Program-made: the position numbers and the translations under genes
Shown: piece after piece, positions 29,812 through 40,909 of the stretch
Layout: each line of letters begins with the position of its first letter
How positions within the stretch are numbered: the stretch's first letter is position 1
Source of the DNA: Rhynchopus euleeides
Lineage: Eukaryota > Euglenozoa > Diplonemea > Diplonemida > Diplonemidae
Assembly: GCA_963210315.1 (NCBI GenBank)
Contig: OY723252.1
Coordinates: 62,001 to 126,000 of the forward strand
Direction: 5' to 3'
Length of the DNA stretch: 64,000 nucleotides
The notes under the pieces: generated by a model
The model's input: the letters and a program-made list of their open reading frames with translations, nothing else
Told to the model about the DNA's origin: nothing
Database searches by the model: none

Positions 29812-30962
29812 TAGGGGGAGTCAAATGCCCCCCTTTTACGTGGATAAACACGATTTTTCAAAAAACCGGCGCAGAGGCCCCAAAGCCCCCGTAAACCCTC
29901 CAAACCCACCCAGATCGGTCCGGAAACCCATCGAACCCCACTTTTCCACCATTCCGGGCACCTCAGGTGCCCGAATTGGGGTACCTAAATTTTGTGCCAC
30001 CGTTTGGTACCGTACAGTGCCACTGTGTGGGAAGTTGGAAAAGAAAATGCCCCAACACACCACATCTGAGGGTTGCAATGCACGTTGCTTGCCAACCACG
30101 TCATCCGGTGGGTGTCAGGCGCTATGTAGGTGGCATTAGCCAGGTCTTCGATGTGTTCTGGCTTGTATATGTACCTCCCTGCCTGCGGCACAGGCACTGC
30201 CTTTGTCCCCCACACCAGCCACAGAGAGCGTATTGTACTCGGTCCACGGTTGCTGATTCATTGTGATGCGTTGTATCCTCGAGTGAACGTCACACACTAG
30301 TGGCACCACCACCCGCCATCCGAGAGCTGTATTGACTTTGCGCGCTTCCGTTGCATTCACCTCGCCACGCATATTGCACTGTTCAGTACCAGTGCTCTTG
30401 GGCCAGGCAAAGTAGACCGCAGCAACTACCAATTCTGGCACAATGGGTACCACGACAGCGCACTTCATGTGTTCCCGGAATGTACAGCTCGTGTTGCAAC
30501 AGTCGTTGTCAACACATCCCGGTTGTGGAGCACTGCTGCACAGGAATCACACGACCATCTGGACTGTTCCGTACCTACAGGCAGCCTCCCGGTGCATGGT
30601 GGCAGGGAGGTATATATACAAGCCAGAACACATCGAAGACCTGGCTAATGCCACCTACATAGCGCCTGACACCCACCGGATGACGTGGTTGGCAAGCAAC
30701 ATGCATTGCAACCCTCAGATGTGGTGTGTTGGGGCATTTTCTTTTCCAACCTCCCACACAGTGGCACTGTACGGTACCAAACGGTGGCACAAAATTTAGG
30801 TACCCCAATTCGGGCACCTGAGGTGCCCGGAATGGTGGAAAAGTGGGGTTCGATGGGTTTCCGGACCGATCTGGGGGGGTTTGGAGGGTTTACGGGGGCT
30901 TTGGGGCCTCTGCGCCGGTTTTTTGAAAAACCGTGTTTGTCACCCCCATTTGACCCCCCCTA
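29812..30962. mobile_element. Long-arm foldback element, copy 1
   Basis: Ends TAGGGGGAGTCAAATG and CATTTGACCCCCCCTA, with inverted arms of roughly 350 bp (29812-30175 and 30605-30962) and a ~430-bp centre. Each arm encodes, reading outward, a frame ending GTKRWHKI (starting near GRYIYKPEHIEDL). The centre holds a frame on the minus strand (30468-30136; CDVHSRIQRITMNQQPWTEY). Two further copies with the same frames lie at 45181 and 51707. The proteins match nothing I recognise. Confidence 0.85.
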
Positions 30963-30969
30963 GCCCGGC

Positions 30970-31095
30970 AGTGAAGATACTATTCGCGAATAATTCGTGA
31001 TCTCCGATTTTCAGAGTTACATATTCGAATAATATTCGTATTCGAATACGAATAATGGCATTATTCGCGAATAAATGGCCATGTGTTATTCGGTC
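30970..31095. repeat. ATTCG(A) palindromic word cluster
   Basis: Repeats of ATTCGCGAAT, TATTCGAATA and ATTCGTATTCGAATACG, all self-complementary, flank an A/T-rich centre. Probably a small foldback array; the end is near GTTATTCGGTCATTATTCG. Confidence 0.7.
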
Positions 31096-31251
31096 ATTAT
31101 TCGTGAAGTTTCTGTGGGTTTGTGTAGGGGCAGAGGCGTCAGACCACGTGTATTCCAGTGCAAACCGACGGAAAGCGCCGCAGAGCGCCTCAGGCTTTGC
31201 TTTCCTCATGAATCATCACACGTATGTCTGACCGTACGGCACACAGGTGTG

Positions 31252-31403
31252 GTGATCCCTTTGCATCGGCAGCACCTCACTCACGCGTGGAGGTCTCCAC
31301 CACGTGCAGTTGGTGACTGGCAGGATAGCAACTGCCTCCTTCAAGATCCCTGTGGTGGAGACCTCCACGCGTGAGTGAGGTGCTGCCGATGCAAAGGGAT
31401 CAC
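31252..31403. repeat. Perfect 52-bp inverted repeat
   Basis: Arm 31252-31303 (GTGATCCCTTTGCATCGGCA...) and exact complement 31352-31403, with a 48-nt loop. No mismatch found, so it formed recently or is kept perfect by selection or gene conversion. Confidence 0.93.
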
Positions 31404-31579
31404 AACAGGAACAGCATAAAGCACGCACAATGTATCCCAGGTTCGGGCACCGGGGTAGTGCTTCCACCTTTGAGTGACCCAGGCGGTTCCGCTCCCTCCA
31501 CGCAAGTTCGGTAGGGATCGCGGATGACGATTTCCCCATCAGGTACAGCCCCGTGGTGCAACAGCGGCCGCCTGGCACC

Positions 31580-32430
31580 ATAATGGTCCGGGGGCTGGCG
31601 TGCAGGGTGCAGGCAGCGCGCGCAAATGCGACCTGTTTCCGGGTGCCCGCGCGCTCCCGGCGACCGTGCACCCTGGGTGCACGGGTTTGGGCTGAATCTG
31701 GGTGACGTACGAGTAGGGCTCCCACCCTGAAAATGGGCTATCTGCAGTCACTCCAGGGACCTGACATCACCTGAAAGTGACCCAAAAGTGCGGAATCTTC
31801 GACTCGCGGAATCGCGATTGACCCCTTCCATTGCACTCTTTGGGCTCTGTGCGGATCGTAGTGGGGTCACACTGTGGGTCTAGGTGCCAAGCTTCACCCA
31901 TGAAATGTGGGTCTAGTTCAGGGGCTGGTCATAGGAGACTGTGACTGGGAGGCCGAGAGTCAGCCAGCCCACCCACCCAGCGGGACCCCCTCCTCGGGTG
32001 TTCCGAAACCCCGTTCTTTTGAATATTTGGAATCTGTGCGGATCGTAGTGGGGTCACTTTGTAGGTCTAGGTGACAAGCTTTGTCCATGAAATGTGGCTC
32101 TGGTTCAGGGGCTGGTCATGGGTGAAGGTGACTGGGAGTAACACACCATGCCACCCCACCCAGCCACCCAGCGGGACCCCCTCCTCAGGTGTTCCAAAAC
32201 CCCGTTCTTTTGAACGTTTGAAACTTTTGCGGATCGTAGTGGGTCATTTTATAGGTCTATGTGACAAACATCGTCCATGAAATGTGACTCTGGTTCAGGG
32301 GCTGGTCCGAAGAGAAAGTGACTGAGGTAGCCACACGGCCGAGAGGGGGGCCGAGAGTCAGCCAGCCCACCCACCCAGCGGGACCCCCTCCACGAGTGTT
32401 CCAAAACCCCGTTCTTTTGAACGTTTGAAA
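31580..32430 (+). repeat. Segmental duplication, copy 1
   Basis: The stretch from GGGGGCTGGCGTGCAGGG to the third satellite unit is repeated at 36600-37410 with few differences. The two copies flank the ATGTAT foldback and other repeats. Confidence 0.88.
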
Positions 32431-32890
32431 CTTTTGCGGATCGTAGTGGGGTCACACTGTGGGTCTAGGTGCCCAGCTTCACCCATGAAAAAGCGGTCTG
32501 GTTCAGGGGCTGGTTATGGGTGAAGGGTGACTGGGTGACACACACCATGACACCCCACCCCACCCAGCGGGACCCCCTCCTCGGGTATTCCAAAACCCCT
32601 TTCTTTTGAACGTTTGGAATTTGTGCGGATCACAGTGGGGTCACTTTGATGGTGTGTGAGCCAAGTATCACCCATGAAACACGGGTCTGGTTCAGGGACT
32701 GGTCGTGGGAGAAGGTGGCTGGGAGGCAGCCAGTCCACTACACCCCACCTACCCACCCAGCGGGACCCCCCCCTCGGATTTTCCAAAAACCCGTTCTTTT
32801 GAACGTTTGGAATCTGTGCGGATCGCGATGGGGTCATTTTGGCCATGGGGTGCCCATTTACACCTATTACTGGGCAACATCAATTGGGTG
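31845..32890 (+). repeat. ~190-bp satellite array 1
   Basis: Six head-to-tail units. Landmarks in each: GTGCGGATCGTAGTGGGGTC (near 31848, 32036, 32228, 32436, 32622, 32816), then CACCCATGAAATGTGG, GGTTCAGGGGCTGGTC, CCACCCAGCGGGACCCCCTC and AAAACCCCGTTCTTTTGAA. Period 186-208 bp. More units lie at 36855, 38655, 58508 and 59330. Confidence 0.93.
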
Positions 32891-33139
32891 AAAGTACCAC
32901 CTCCTGACCCCCCCCCATCCCGAGTCGGGAGGGGGGGGTCGGGTAGGGGGGGTACCCCCCCCCATACCCCCCCTCGTGACCCCCCCCCTGGTAGGGTGCC
33001 CGACCAGGGGGTGGGGGTCACCCAAAATTTCGAGGAAATCCTGGTGTCACCCTGAAAACCTGGGTCGCCAGCCTGACCTCAGCCCGCGGGGAGCCCCCCC
33101 CCCCGGAGGAAATCCGTGAACTACCAAAAATCCTTACCC

Positions 33140-33592
33140 CAGGGCCTGGGGGGGGCTTAAACACGGGGGTGGCACGGTGAAGACCAAGAAGACCTCTTCC
33201 GCTTCCGTCGTAGGGGGGGTGATTCCGGTCCGGATGGACTTTTGGCACCCCACTTTTTGACTCTGGCATCACCTGGAGGGCACCAGGTGGCCTGGCGGCC
33301 ACCTGATGACCCTCCAGACGCAGGTAGATGCAGGTAGACGTTGGTAGATGTTGGTAGATGCAGCCAAAATCGTGATTTGGTGTGACATTGCTGCAACAAT
33401 GAGTTCGACTGATCGAACAGTTTTGACTGATCGAACAACTTTGACTGATCGAACGAGTTTGACTGATCCAACAAGTTTCCGTGGATAGGTCCACCTGTGT
33501 TTAAGTCCCCCCCCCTGCCAGACCCCAGGGGGGGACTTAAACACGGGGGTAAGGGGGGGGGACTTATACACGAGGGGTCCCAGGAAAACGAG
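33140..33592. mobile_element. Family C element, copy 3
   Basis: Left part GGGGGGCTTAAACACGGGGG, shared core (33172-33320), then two tiny tandem arrays (GTAGATGTTG-type at 33310-33360; GACTGATCGAAC-type at 33405-33475). The palindromic right end is TGTTTAAGTCCCCCCC with GGGGGACTTAAACACGGGGG. The tandem arrays are not in the other copies. Confidence 0.75.
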
Positions 33593-34943
33593 AAACGTTT
33601 TTCGTTGATCGCACGACACACACAGAAAATTTTGCCTGCGGAAGTGTTGGTGTGTGATTGGCAGGCGCATAAGACTGTGTGTGACGGCAAGCACCTAGCA
33701 CTTTGATTTTGTTTTACGAACGGTGCCTGCTAGTGCATGTGTGCAGATACCGAACGCTGCCACGAGTCTTTTTAGTTGGAAAAACACGTTGTTCTGACAA
33801 AAAAAATGCCCGCCGGAGATCGCCTCACAGTAAGAGAAACACCCTGCCCAACAACTGCAAAGAAAGGCAACTCCGAGCCCCTCTTCGTTGAGCGCACCCC
33901 TGTGTCAAAAGAAGACGTAGATGGGGTGCTGTGAGTGCGGCATGCCCTGAGCGCCAGAAGGCACCCTGGCAGTGGGGGGTTTCGCCGCTGGCAGCTGGTA
34001 AGCGAGCCGTGGTGGGATACATCAACTCACAAACGGACAATCAGGTGAACTACAGTATGGCATGTCACCCACAGGACACCATCTCCATCGAACTGAAGGG
34101 CGAGCGTCCACACACAGCTCGAGGAACGCCATTTCATTGGCAGTGTTCATCGTCTGTTGGTTCTTTGTTTTGAGGACCACCGCACGTCGGTTTCCTGCGG
34201 GTTTTTTTCGTTTCCTGCGGTTTTTTTCGCACAAGCCCAAAAAGACTATGACATAGGATTTGTGTACAGTAGACTACAGCGGAGACCTCAAATAAAGAGG
34301 CTCAACGGGGCGATTTCCTGAGCTGGCTTGCGTGTCTGCCTTCTGTTAAAAGAGAGGCGGATTCGGCAAAGAAGGGAACCGGCGCACGGAATGTGTCTGT
34401 TTGTAAAACCGGGGGCGGTCATCTGCGAAGAAGAAGAAAACAAGGTGAATAGTTTGCGTTGACGCTTCCACCACCCTAGAGCCCTGCTGATTTGATGGGT
34501 GTGGAGCACATGTGAATGCGAGATAGCTCGACACAGAGGGGGCCCTCGCGACGGTGCCGGTACAGTTCAGTTTGGTGCGCTTCCTCATGTTGAAAGCTGG
34601 CAACCGCCAAATTCTGCCGAAAGACCCCCCGAAGGGAAGCTGCCCTCCTCCACGTTAACACTCCCATGCCTGTGCTGCAACAGCTCGAGAAAGCAGGAAG
34701 AAAACCCCGGGCCCACGAGCAAAACTGCCGCGGTGCGAAGAGCCCCACCTGGAAGGGAATCCCACGTGCGAAACATTCTCGACCCGCAGAATTCTGTCGC
34801 TGCCAGACCTCCATTGCATATTACGGAATCCGGAGGGGGGGCGGGGGGTCATTTTGTGGTGGCACGGTCGCCGAGCCCCACCCCGTCTGGGTCTTGCACT
34901 TCGGGCGCTTGTGTCAGGGGGGGTTTGATCGTCGAGAGTGAAT
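33593..34943. other. Region with no recognised gene
   Basis: No domain could be recognised in its open frames. At 33596 and 33885 there are TTCGTTGA-type motifs followed by CGCAC. At 34458-34530 there is the GTTGACGCTTCCACCACC block shared with 570-645. Confidence 0.4.
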
Positions 34944-35051
34944 GGGGGTCTTCGCTGGTCGACAAACTTCGACAATCTTCGTCATTTTTCAGCCAATTCA
35001 ACAGGAAATGCACCAAAATGCACTGACGACCACCCCGTAGCGAAGACCCCC
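34944..35051 (-). mobile_element. MITE family A, copy 4
   Basis: 108 bp, perfect 13-bp ends, AAT at 34941-34943 and 35052-35054. The internal sequence is nearly the exact reverse of copy 6 (55736). Confidence 0.92.
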
Positions 35052-35524
35052 AATGGAAAAGTAAATATCCCAGCACCTTCTTGCAATGTTCGTCCTATTT
35101 GTAGTCACTACACCAGATAATCTGATATGTTGTACAAGGCAGATCAATGCACAATGGGAGGGTGTATAGCAGTTGTCTGTCAGTGGCTTGGTGGTTGGAC
35201 AGCAACACAGTATCACTAAAACACGACTAGGTGTCTGTACGTAATACGTAGTCTCTCCTTGACACCGTACACTTTGTGCCCCTGTATCGTTGTTTTTTGT
35301 ACGAATAAATGGCGGAGGGGAAGGAGAGAAGGGAAAGCAGGTGTGTTTTGTCGTGGGGTATATCTACTACGCAGTTTCGGCTGCCAACTCACGACTGTGC
35401 AGTAGTGCGTGAACCACTGGACTCCGGCAGCCCGGTATCGAGTACCTTTCGTCAGGTGGGTAGACCCAGTGGAGGACGCAGGGTGGGGGGGGGGGGTCAG
35501 GGGCTGGGGTAATTTTCTGGGGGG

Positions 35525-36567
35525 TCGCACGGTGGGATCTTGTAAATTTTACATGTATAACTACAAGTATATACATGTATTATACATGTATAATACTTGC
35601 ATGTCAACTATTATACATGTATAATACATGTATATGCCTGAAATACCGTATACGTAAATATTTTGGAACGTAAATATTATGGAACGTAAATATTATGGAA
35701 CGTAAATATTTTGGAACGCTGGTGGGTTGGCGTTCCAGATTTTTTTCGTTCCATAATATTTACAGGGCTTTCTGCGACTCGGGGACTTGGACCAGGGGAT
35801 CGGACGGCATACAGAGTCCCTGACGGGACCTACTCGTGCACTTTTCGCGCGATTCCTGACGCAAGCCGTCCTCACCACCGAGTCCCCAACTGGCCCTGTA
35901 AATATTTTGGAACGTAAATATTATGGAACGGACCGGCCAAAAATGGGCCCGTTCCATAATATTTACGTTCCATAATATTTACGTATACGGTATACATGTA
36001 AAATACATGTATATCAAGTAAAAATACATGTATAATACTTGCATGTCAACTATTATACATGTATTTTTACTTGATATACATGTATTTTACATGTATATTT
36101 CAGGCATTTACATGTATTTTACATGTATAATACTTGTCATGCAAGTATTATACATGTAAAATACTTGCATGACAAGTAAAATACTTGCATGCAAGTAAAA
36201 TACATGTATTTTACTTGCATGCAAGTATTTTACTTGTCATGCAAGTATTATACATGTATTTTACTTGTCATGCAAGTATTTTACATGTATAATACTTGCA
36301 TGTCAACTATTATACATGTAAAATACATGTAAATGCCTGAAATATACATGTAAAATACATGTATATCAAGTAAAAATACATGTATAATAGTTGACATGCA
36401 AGTATTATACTTGTATTTTTACTTGATATACATGTATTTTACATGTATATTTCAGGCATATACATGTATTATACATGTATAATAGTTGACATGCAAGTAT
36501 TATACATGTATAATACATGTATATACTTGTAGTTATACATGTAAAATTTACAAGATCCCACCGTGCG
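35525..36567. mobile_element. Palindromic ATGTAT-word foldback element
   Basis: Ends CGCACGGTGGGATCTTGTAA and its complement TTACAAGATCCCACCGTGCG. Most of the interior is made of TACATGTA, TATACATGTATA, CTTGCATG and GCATGCAAG words, so either strand can fold along its whole length. A second, inner inverted repeat (35646-35994; ACCGTATACGTAAATATT with TTCCATAATATTTACG) is nested inside and has a 100-bp centre with no gene. Confidence 0.85.
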
Positions 36568-36574
36568 TGAACGT

Positions 36575-36575
<1 letters not shown>

Positions 36576-36605
<30 letters not shown>
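36576..36605 (+). repeat. Poly-G run
   Basis: About 30 consecutive Gs at the junction between the foldback element and the duplicated segment that begins GGCTGGCGTGCAGG. Length may be unreliable. Confidence 0.8.
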
Positions 36606-37562
36606 CTGGCGTGCAGGGTGCAGGCAGCGCGCGCAAATGCGACCTGTTTCCGGGTGCCCACGCGCTCCCGGCGACCGTGCACCCTGGGTGCACGGGTTTG
36701 GGCTGAATCTGGGTGACGTACGAGTAGGGCTCCCACCCTGAAAATGGGCTATCTGCAGTCACTCCAGTGACCTGACATCACCTGAAAGTGACCAAAAAGT
36801 GCGGAATCTTCGACTCGCGGAATCGCGATTGACCCCTTCCATTGCACTCTTTGGGCTCTGTGCGGATCGTAGTGGGGTCACACTGTGGGTCTAGGTGCCA
36901 AGCTTCACCCATGAAATGTGGGTCTAGTTCAGGGGCTGGTCATAGGAGACTGTGACTGGGAGGCCGAGAGTCAGCCAGCCCACCCACCCAGCGGGACCCC
37001 CTCCTCGGGTGTTCCGAAACCCCCTTCTTTTGAATATTTGGAATCTGTGCGCATCGTAGTGGGGTCACTTTGTAGGTCTAGGTGACAAGCTTTGTCCATG
37101 AAATGTGGCTCTGGTTCAGGGGCTGGTCATGGGTGAAGGTGACTGGGAGTAACACACCATGCCACCCCACCCAGCCACCCACCCAGCGGGACCCCCTCCT
37201 CGGGTGTTCCAAAACCCCGTTCTTTTGAACGTTTGAAACTTTTGCGGATCGTAGTGGGGTCATTTTATAGGTCTATGTGGCAAACATCGTCCATGAAATG
37301 TGCCTCTGGTTCAGGGGCTGGTCCGAAGAGAAAGTGACTGAGGTAGCCACACGGCCGAGAGTCAGCCAGCCCACCCACCCAGCGGGACCCCCTCCGCGGG
37401 TGTTCCAAAACCCCTTTCTTTTGAACGTTTGGAATTTGTGCGGATCACAGTGGGGTCACTTTGGTGGTGTGCGAGCCAAGTTTCACCCATGAAACACGGG
37501 TCTGGTTCAGGGGCTGGTCAGCGTGGCTGGGAGGCAGTCAGCCCACACCCACCTACCCAGCC
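36603..37562 (+). repeat. Segmental duplication copy 2 with satellite units
   Basis: Same order as 31580-32430, then further ~190-bp satellite units up to the TRIM-like insertion at 37563. GCGGATCGTAG or variant landmarks lie near 36862, 37047, 37244 and 37440. Confidence 0.88.
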
Positions 37563-38648
37563 GCCTTTTTTTATTGATTTCACGTGTCAGTGTTTGACTT
37601 TTTCGCAACTTCATTTCTTCCTTTTCTCCCTCTCCAACCCCACCCGTGACACCACCAGGGTTTAGCTAGCCCTGGTCCGATTATCCCCGGTTCTTCGCTG
37701 AAGAGACGCGGCCGGGGGGAGGGGTACGAAGAGTACGCGTCGAAACCGGTGTCACGTCGTGTTGGGGAATCCTTCGGGAGTGCGATACTGAAGGGGAGGT
37801 GCTACTGCCCGTGCAGGGCGACACCGCCTTAAAACTTTATAACCACACACAAACCCTCTATTCCCCCAGGCCTGATGAGCAATCCCCCCTGCCTCATGTT
37901 GTGACTTCCTTTCTACCTTGCACAAAACATCCCATTTGCCCCTTTTCTTCCTTCGAAAGTGTTGTGACTACCCCCCCTTCCCCACCCCTCGGGAGTGCCA
38001 CTCCTCTGGTGGTTAAAAGTGACCCGCCGTTGTGCCTTCGGCATCTGTTGCGTGTGCCGTCGTATTCTTCCTATGCACTAGTTATAGCTATCCGGGGGCG
38101 GCCTGCTGTCGCACCAGTGGGCTGCCCCACCTCTGCACCCTCGGTTTTTAAGATGTTCACCACAGCGGAGAATGATCCCCTTCTCTGTGGCGATCGAGCC
38201 AAGCTGGACGAGGTTCGCCTTCGGGCGAAGGTCATGTGGGCGGACAAAAGGTGCCTGCTCCTGAGACTCATCAGCAACCTGTTTCTTCCTTCAAGCCCTC
38301 AAGACTCTTGAAGCGGCCTGACTATTTAGTGTCTTCGTCGCAGCAAGGGGGCGATATATACCACCCTTTTTATTGATTTCACGTGTCAGTGTTTGACTTT
38401 TTCGCAACTTCATTTCTTCCTTTTTCTCCCTCTCCAACCCCACCCGTGACACCACCAGGGTTTAGCTAGCCCTGGTCCGATTATCCCCGGTTCTTCGCTG
38501 AAGAGACGCGGCCGGGGGGAGGGGTACGAAGAGTACGCGTCGAAACCGGTGTCACGTCGTGTTGGGGAATCCTTCGGGAGTGCGATACTGAAGGGGAGGT
38601 GCTACTGCCCGTGCAGGGCGACACCGCCTTAAAACTTTATAACCACAC
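37563..38648 (+). mobile_element. TRIM-like element with direct terminal repeats
   Basis: Direct repeats of about 283 bp (37566-37848 and 38365-38648), nearly identical, from TTTTTATTGATTTCACGTGT to AAACTTTATAACCACAC, flank a 517-bp centre. A purine-rich AAGGGGGCG tract lies just before the 3' repeat. The element lies inside a satellite unit, with CCCACCTACCCA on both sides. The centre has one 170-codon frame (37799-38311) of no known family. No gag or pol. The terminal repeats do not begin TG and end CA, so the LTR assignment is tentative. Confidence 0.65.
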
Positions 38649-39190
38649 CCACCTACCCACCCAGCGGGACCCCCTCCTCGGGTGTTCCAAAACCCCGTTC
38701 TTTTGAACGCTTGAAACTTTTGCGGATCGTAGTGGGGTCACTTTGGTGGTCTAGGTGCCCAGCTTCACCCATGAAAAAGCGGTCTGGTTCAGGGCTGGTT
38801 ATGGGTGAAGGGTGGCTGGGTGACACACACCATGACACCCCACCCACCCAGCGGGACCCCCTCCTCGGGTGTTCCAAAGCCTCTTTCTTTTGAACGTTTG
38901 GAATTTGTGCGGATCACAGTGGGGTCACTTTGATGGTGTGTGAGCCAAGTATCACCCATGAAACACGGGTCTGGTTCAGGGACTGGTCGTGGGGGTGTCT
39001 GGGAGGCAGCCAGTCCACTACACCCCACCTACCCACCCAGCGGGACCCCCCCCTCGGATTTTCCAAAAACCCGTTCTTTTGAACGTTTGGAATCTGTGCG
39101 GATCGCGATGGGGTCATTTTGGCCATGGGGTGCCCATTTACACCTATTACTGGGCAACATCAATTGGGTGAAAGTACCACCTCCTGACCC
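38649..39190 (+). repeat. ~190-bp satellite array 3
   Basis: Continues the array interrupted by the TRIM-like element. The segment 38840-39465 duplicates 32560-33160, including the GGGGTACCCCCC tract and the TAGGGTGCCCGACCAGG hairpin. Confidence 0.88.
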
Positions 39191-39465
39191 CCCCCCCTCC
39201 CGAGTCGGGAGGGGGGTCGGGTAGGGGGGGTACCCCCCCCCCCATACCCCCCCTCGTGACCCCCCCCTGGTAGGGTGCCCGACCAGGGGGTGGGGGGTCA
39301 CCCAAAATTTCGAGGAAATCCTGGTGTCACCCTGAAAACCTGGGTCGCCAGCCTGACCTCAGCCCGCGGGGAGCCCCCCCTACCCCCCCCCCCCCCCCCC
39401 CGGAGGAAATCCGTGAACTACCAAAAATCCTTACCCCAGGGCCTGGGGGGGGGTGGGAAAGAAAG

Positions 39466-39612
39466 TGTCGCTGCGCTTTGTTCGGCACTTTTTGCGATGG
39501 TTTCTTTTTGCGTTGACGCTTCCGCACTCACACTCCTGCTGATGATGGTGTCGTGAGTGAGGAGCACAAGGGCACGAACAAAGCGCGAGAAACTTTCCAC
39601 CCACATTGAAGT
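39466..39612 (+). repeat. ~145-bp dispersed repeat E, copy 1
   Basis: Runs GCGCTTTGTTCGGCACTTTT, TTGCGTTGACGCTTCC, ACTCCTGCTGATGATGG and GTGAGGAGCACAAGGGCACG, to ACTTTCCACCCACATTGAA. Also at 39672-39946 (interrupted), 41165-41312 and 48492-48607. Confidence 0.85.
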
Positions 39613-39721
39613 GCGCGGAATAGGGGGCAGGGGCAGGGGGGAGAAGAAGTATTGACCAATGACGTAAAAAGATAAAAGTGTCTCTGCGCTTTGGTCGGCA
39701 CTTTTTGCTATGGTTTATCTT

Positions 39722-39830
39722 GGGGGCCTTCGCTACCAAGTGTGACTGAGTGAGAAAAAGTGAGCCACGGCCCACTTCCCCTCACTGTCTGACGAGCTGT
39801 GACGAGCAGTGACTGGTAGCGAGGGCCCCC
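39722..39830. mobile_element. MITE family B, copy 2
   Basis: 109 bp, ends GGGGGCCTTCGCTACCAAG and TGGTAGCGAGGGCCCCC. CTT at 39719-39721 and 39831-39833. It interrupts repeat E copy 2, whose uninterrupted form is seen at 39466. Confidence 0.92.
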
Positions 39831-40382
39831 CTTTACGATGGTTTCTTTTTGCGTTGACGCTCCACACTCACACTCCTGCTGATGCTGGTGTCGTGAGTGA
39901 AGAGCACAAGGGCACGAGCAAAGCGCGAGAAACTTTCCACCCACATCAGGGGATAAGATAGGTCTGGTTTTCCGGTTTTCAAAACCAGGGTTTCCCGGTT
40001 CCCGGTTTTCTGGAAAAAAAAAAAAAGGTCGATCTCATTTTTGGCGGTTTTTTTTGTGACTTTGGGACAGTAAAACAGTCAGAAAAAACGCCATAAAAAA
40101 ATAGAAAGTGACCCCATCGTGATCCGCACAGAGCTCAAATAGTCCAAAGAAGGCAGAGAAGCGGAGAAGAAAAAATGGACCTAGCGGGTGGCCCGGTGGG
40201 GCCCGGTGGGTGGTGATGCCCTCGTCATGCAGGCCTCTTCTGTTTTGAAGGTGCACACATGGTGGACTCCAGCCACCCTAGCGAGTGTCTAAGAGGGAGT
40301 CTAAGACTGCAGTCTGTACTGGAGACGGGAGTCTATTTTCCAGCTAATTTACGACTCCCGCTAGTTGAGACTCATGGGAGAC

Positions 40383-40434
40383 ACACGGTGTACTCCAGCG
40401 GAGGTAGGGTAACCTCCGCTGGAGTTCACCGTGT
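40383..40434. repeat. 23-bp arm hairpin
   Basis: ACACGGTGTACTCCAGCGGA with GGT, then six bases, then ACCTCCGCTGGAGTTCACCG; one mismatch. Lies within the hAT-like element. Confidence 0.85.
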
Positions 40435-40865
40435 CGTCTGCCTCTGTGCAGCGTCACTCGGTGCCATCGAATACATGGCGACAGCCCACCAACTCGAGAC
40501 AGATCTGCTTGTCTGGAGGGCTGAGACGAGAACACGAACGACTTTCAAGCAATCTTGAAGGTCGCCAAGCCTATTGGGGGCAACTAACAGATGAGATTTG
40601 TTTGTTGCCTGTCGTCACAGCTAGGTGCCCATTTCCTCGATAACGGAATGTGTGCAGAGATCTCGTGGACCCTTTGGCCATTCTGTCGTGCACCCACTCC
40701 ACCCACAACGCACACCTGTCACGAGTGGTCGCTCCCCCGTCCTCCTCCACCCTGAAGGTTGAACCCTCAAGGACCAGTGATCTCCTGCTGGCCGGGCTGC
40801 GATACAGCGAAGCCTTCCTACTTACAAGCGAATCCAGACTGTAGGGAACAGATGATCACTACCGT

Positions 40866-40909
40866 GGCCTCCGGCGGCTGGGGGGCTCCGCCCCCCAGAC
40901 CCCCCTGCG
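40866..40909 (+). repeat. GC-rich hairpin cluster, copy 4
   Basis: Same unit as 20741, preceded by ATCACTACCGTGG. Confidence 0.85.

Noticed and set aside
37799-38311. 170-codon frame in the TRIM-like element as a Gag
   Set aside because: No zinc knuckle, coiled coil or Gag-like region; it begins in the 5' terminal repeat and may be chance.
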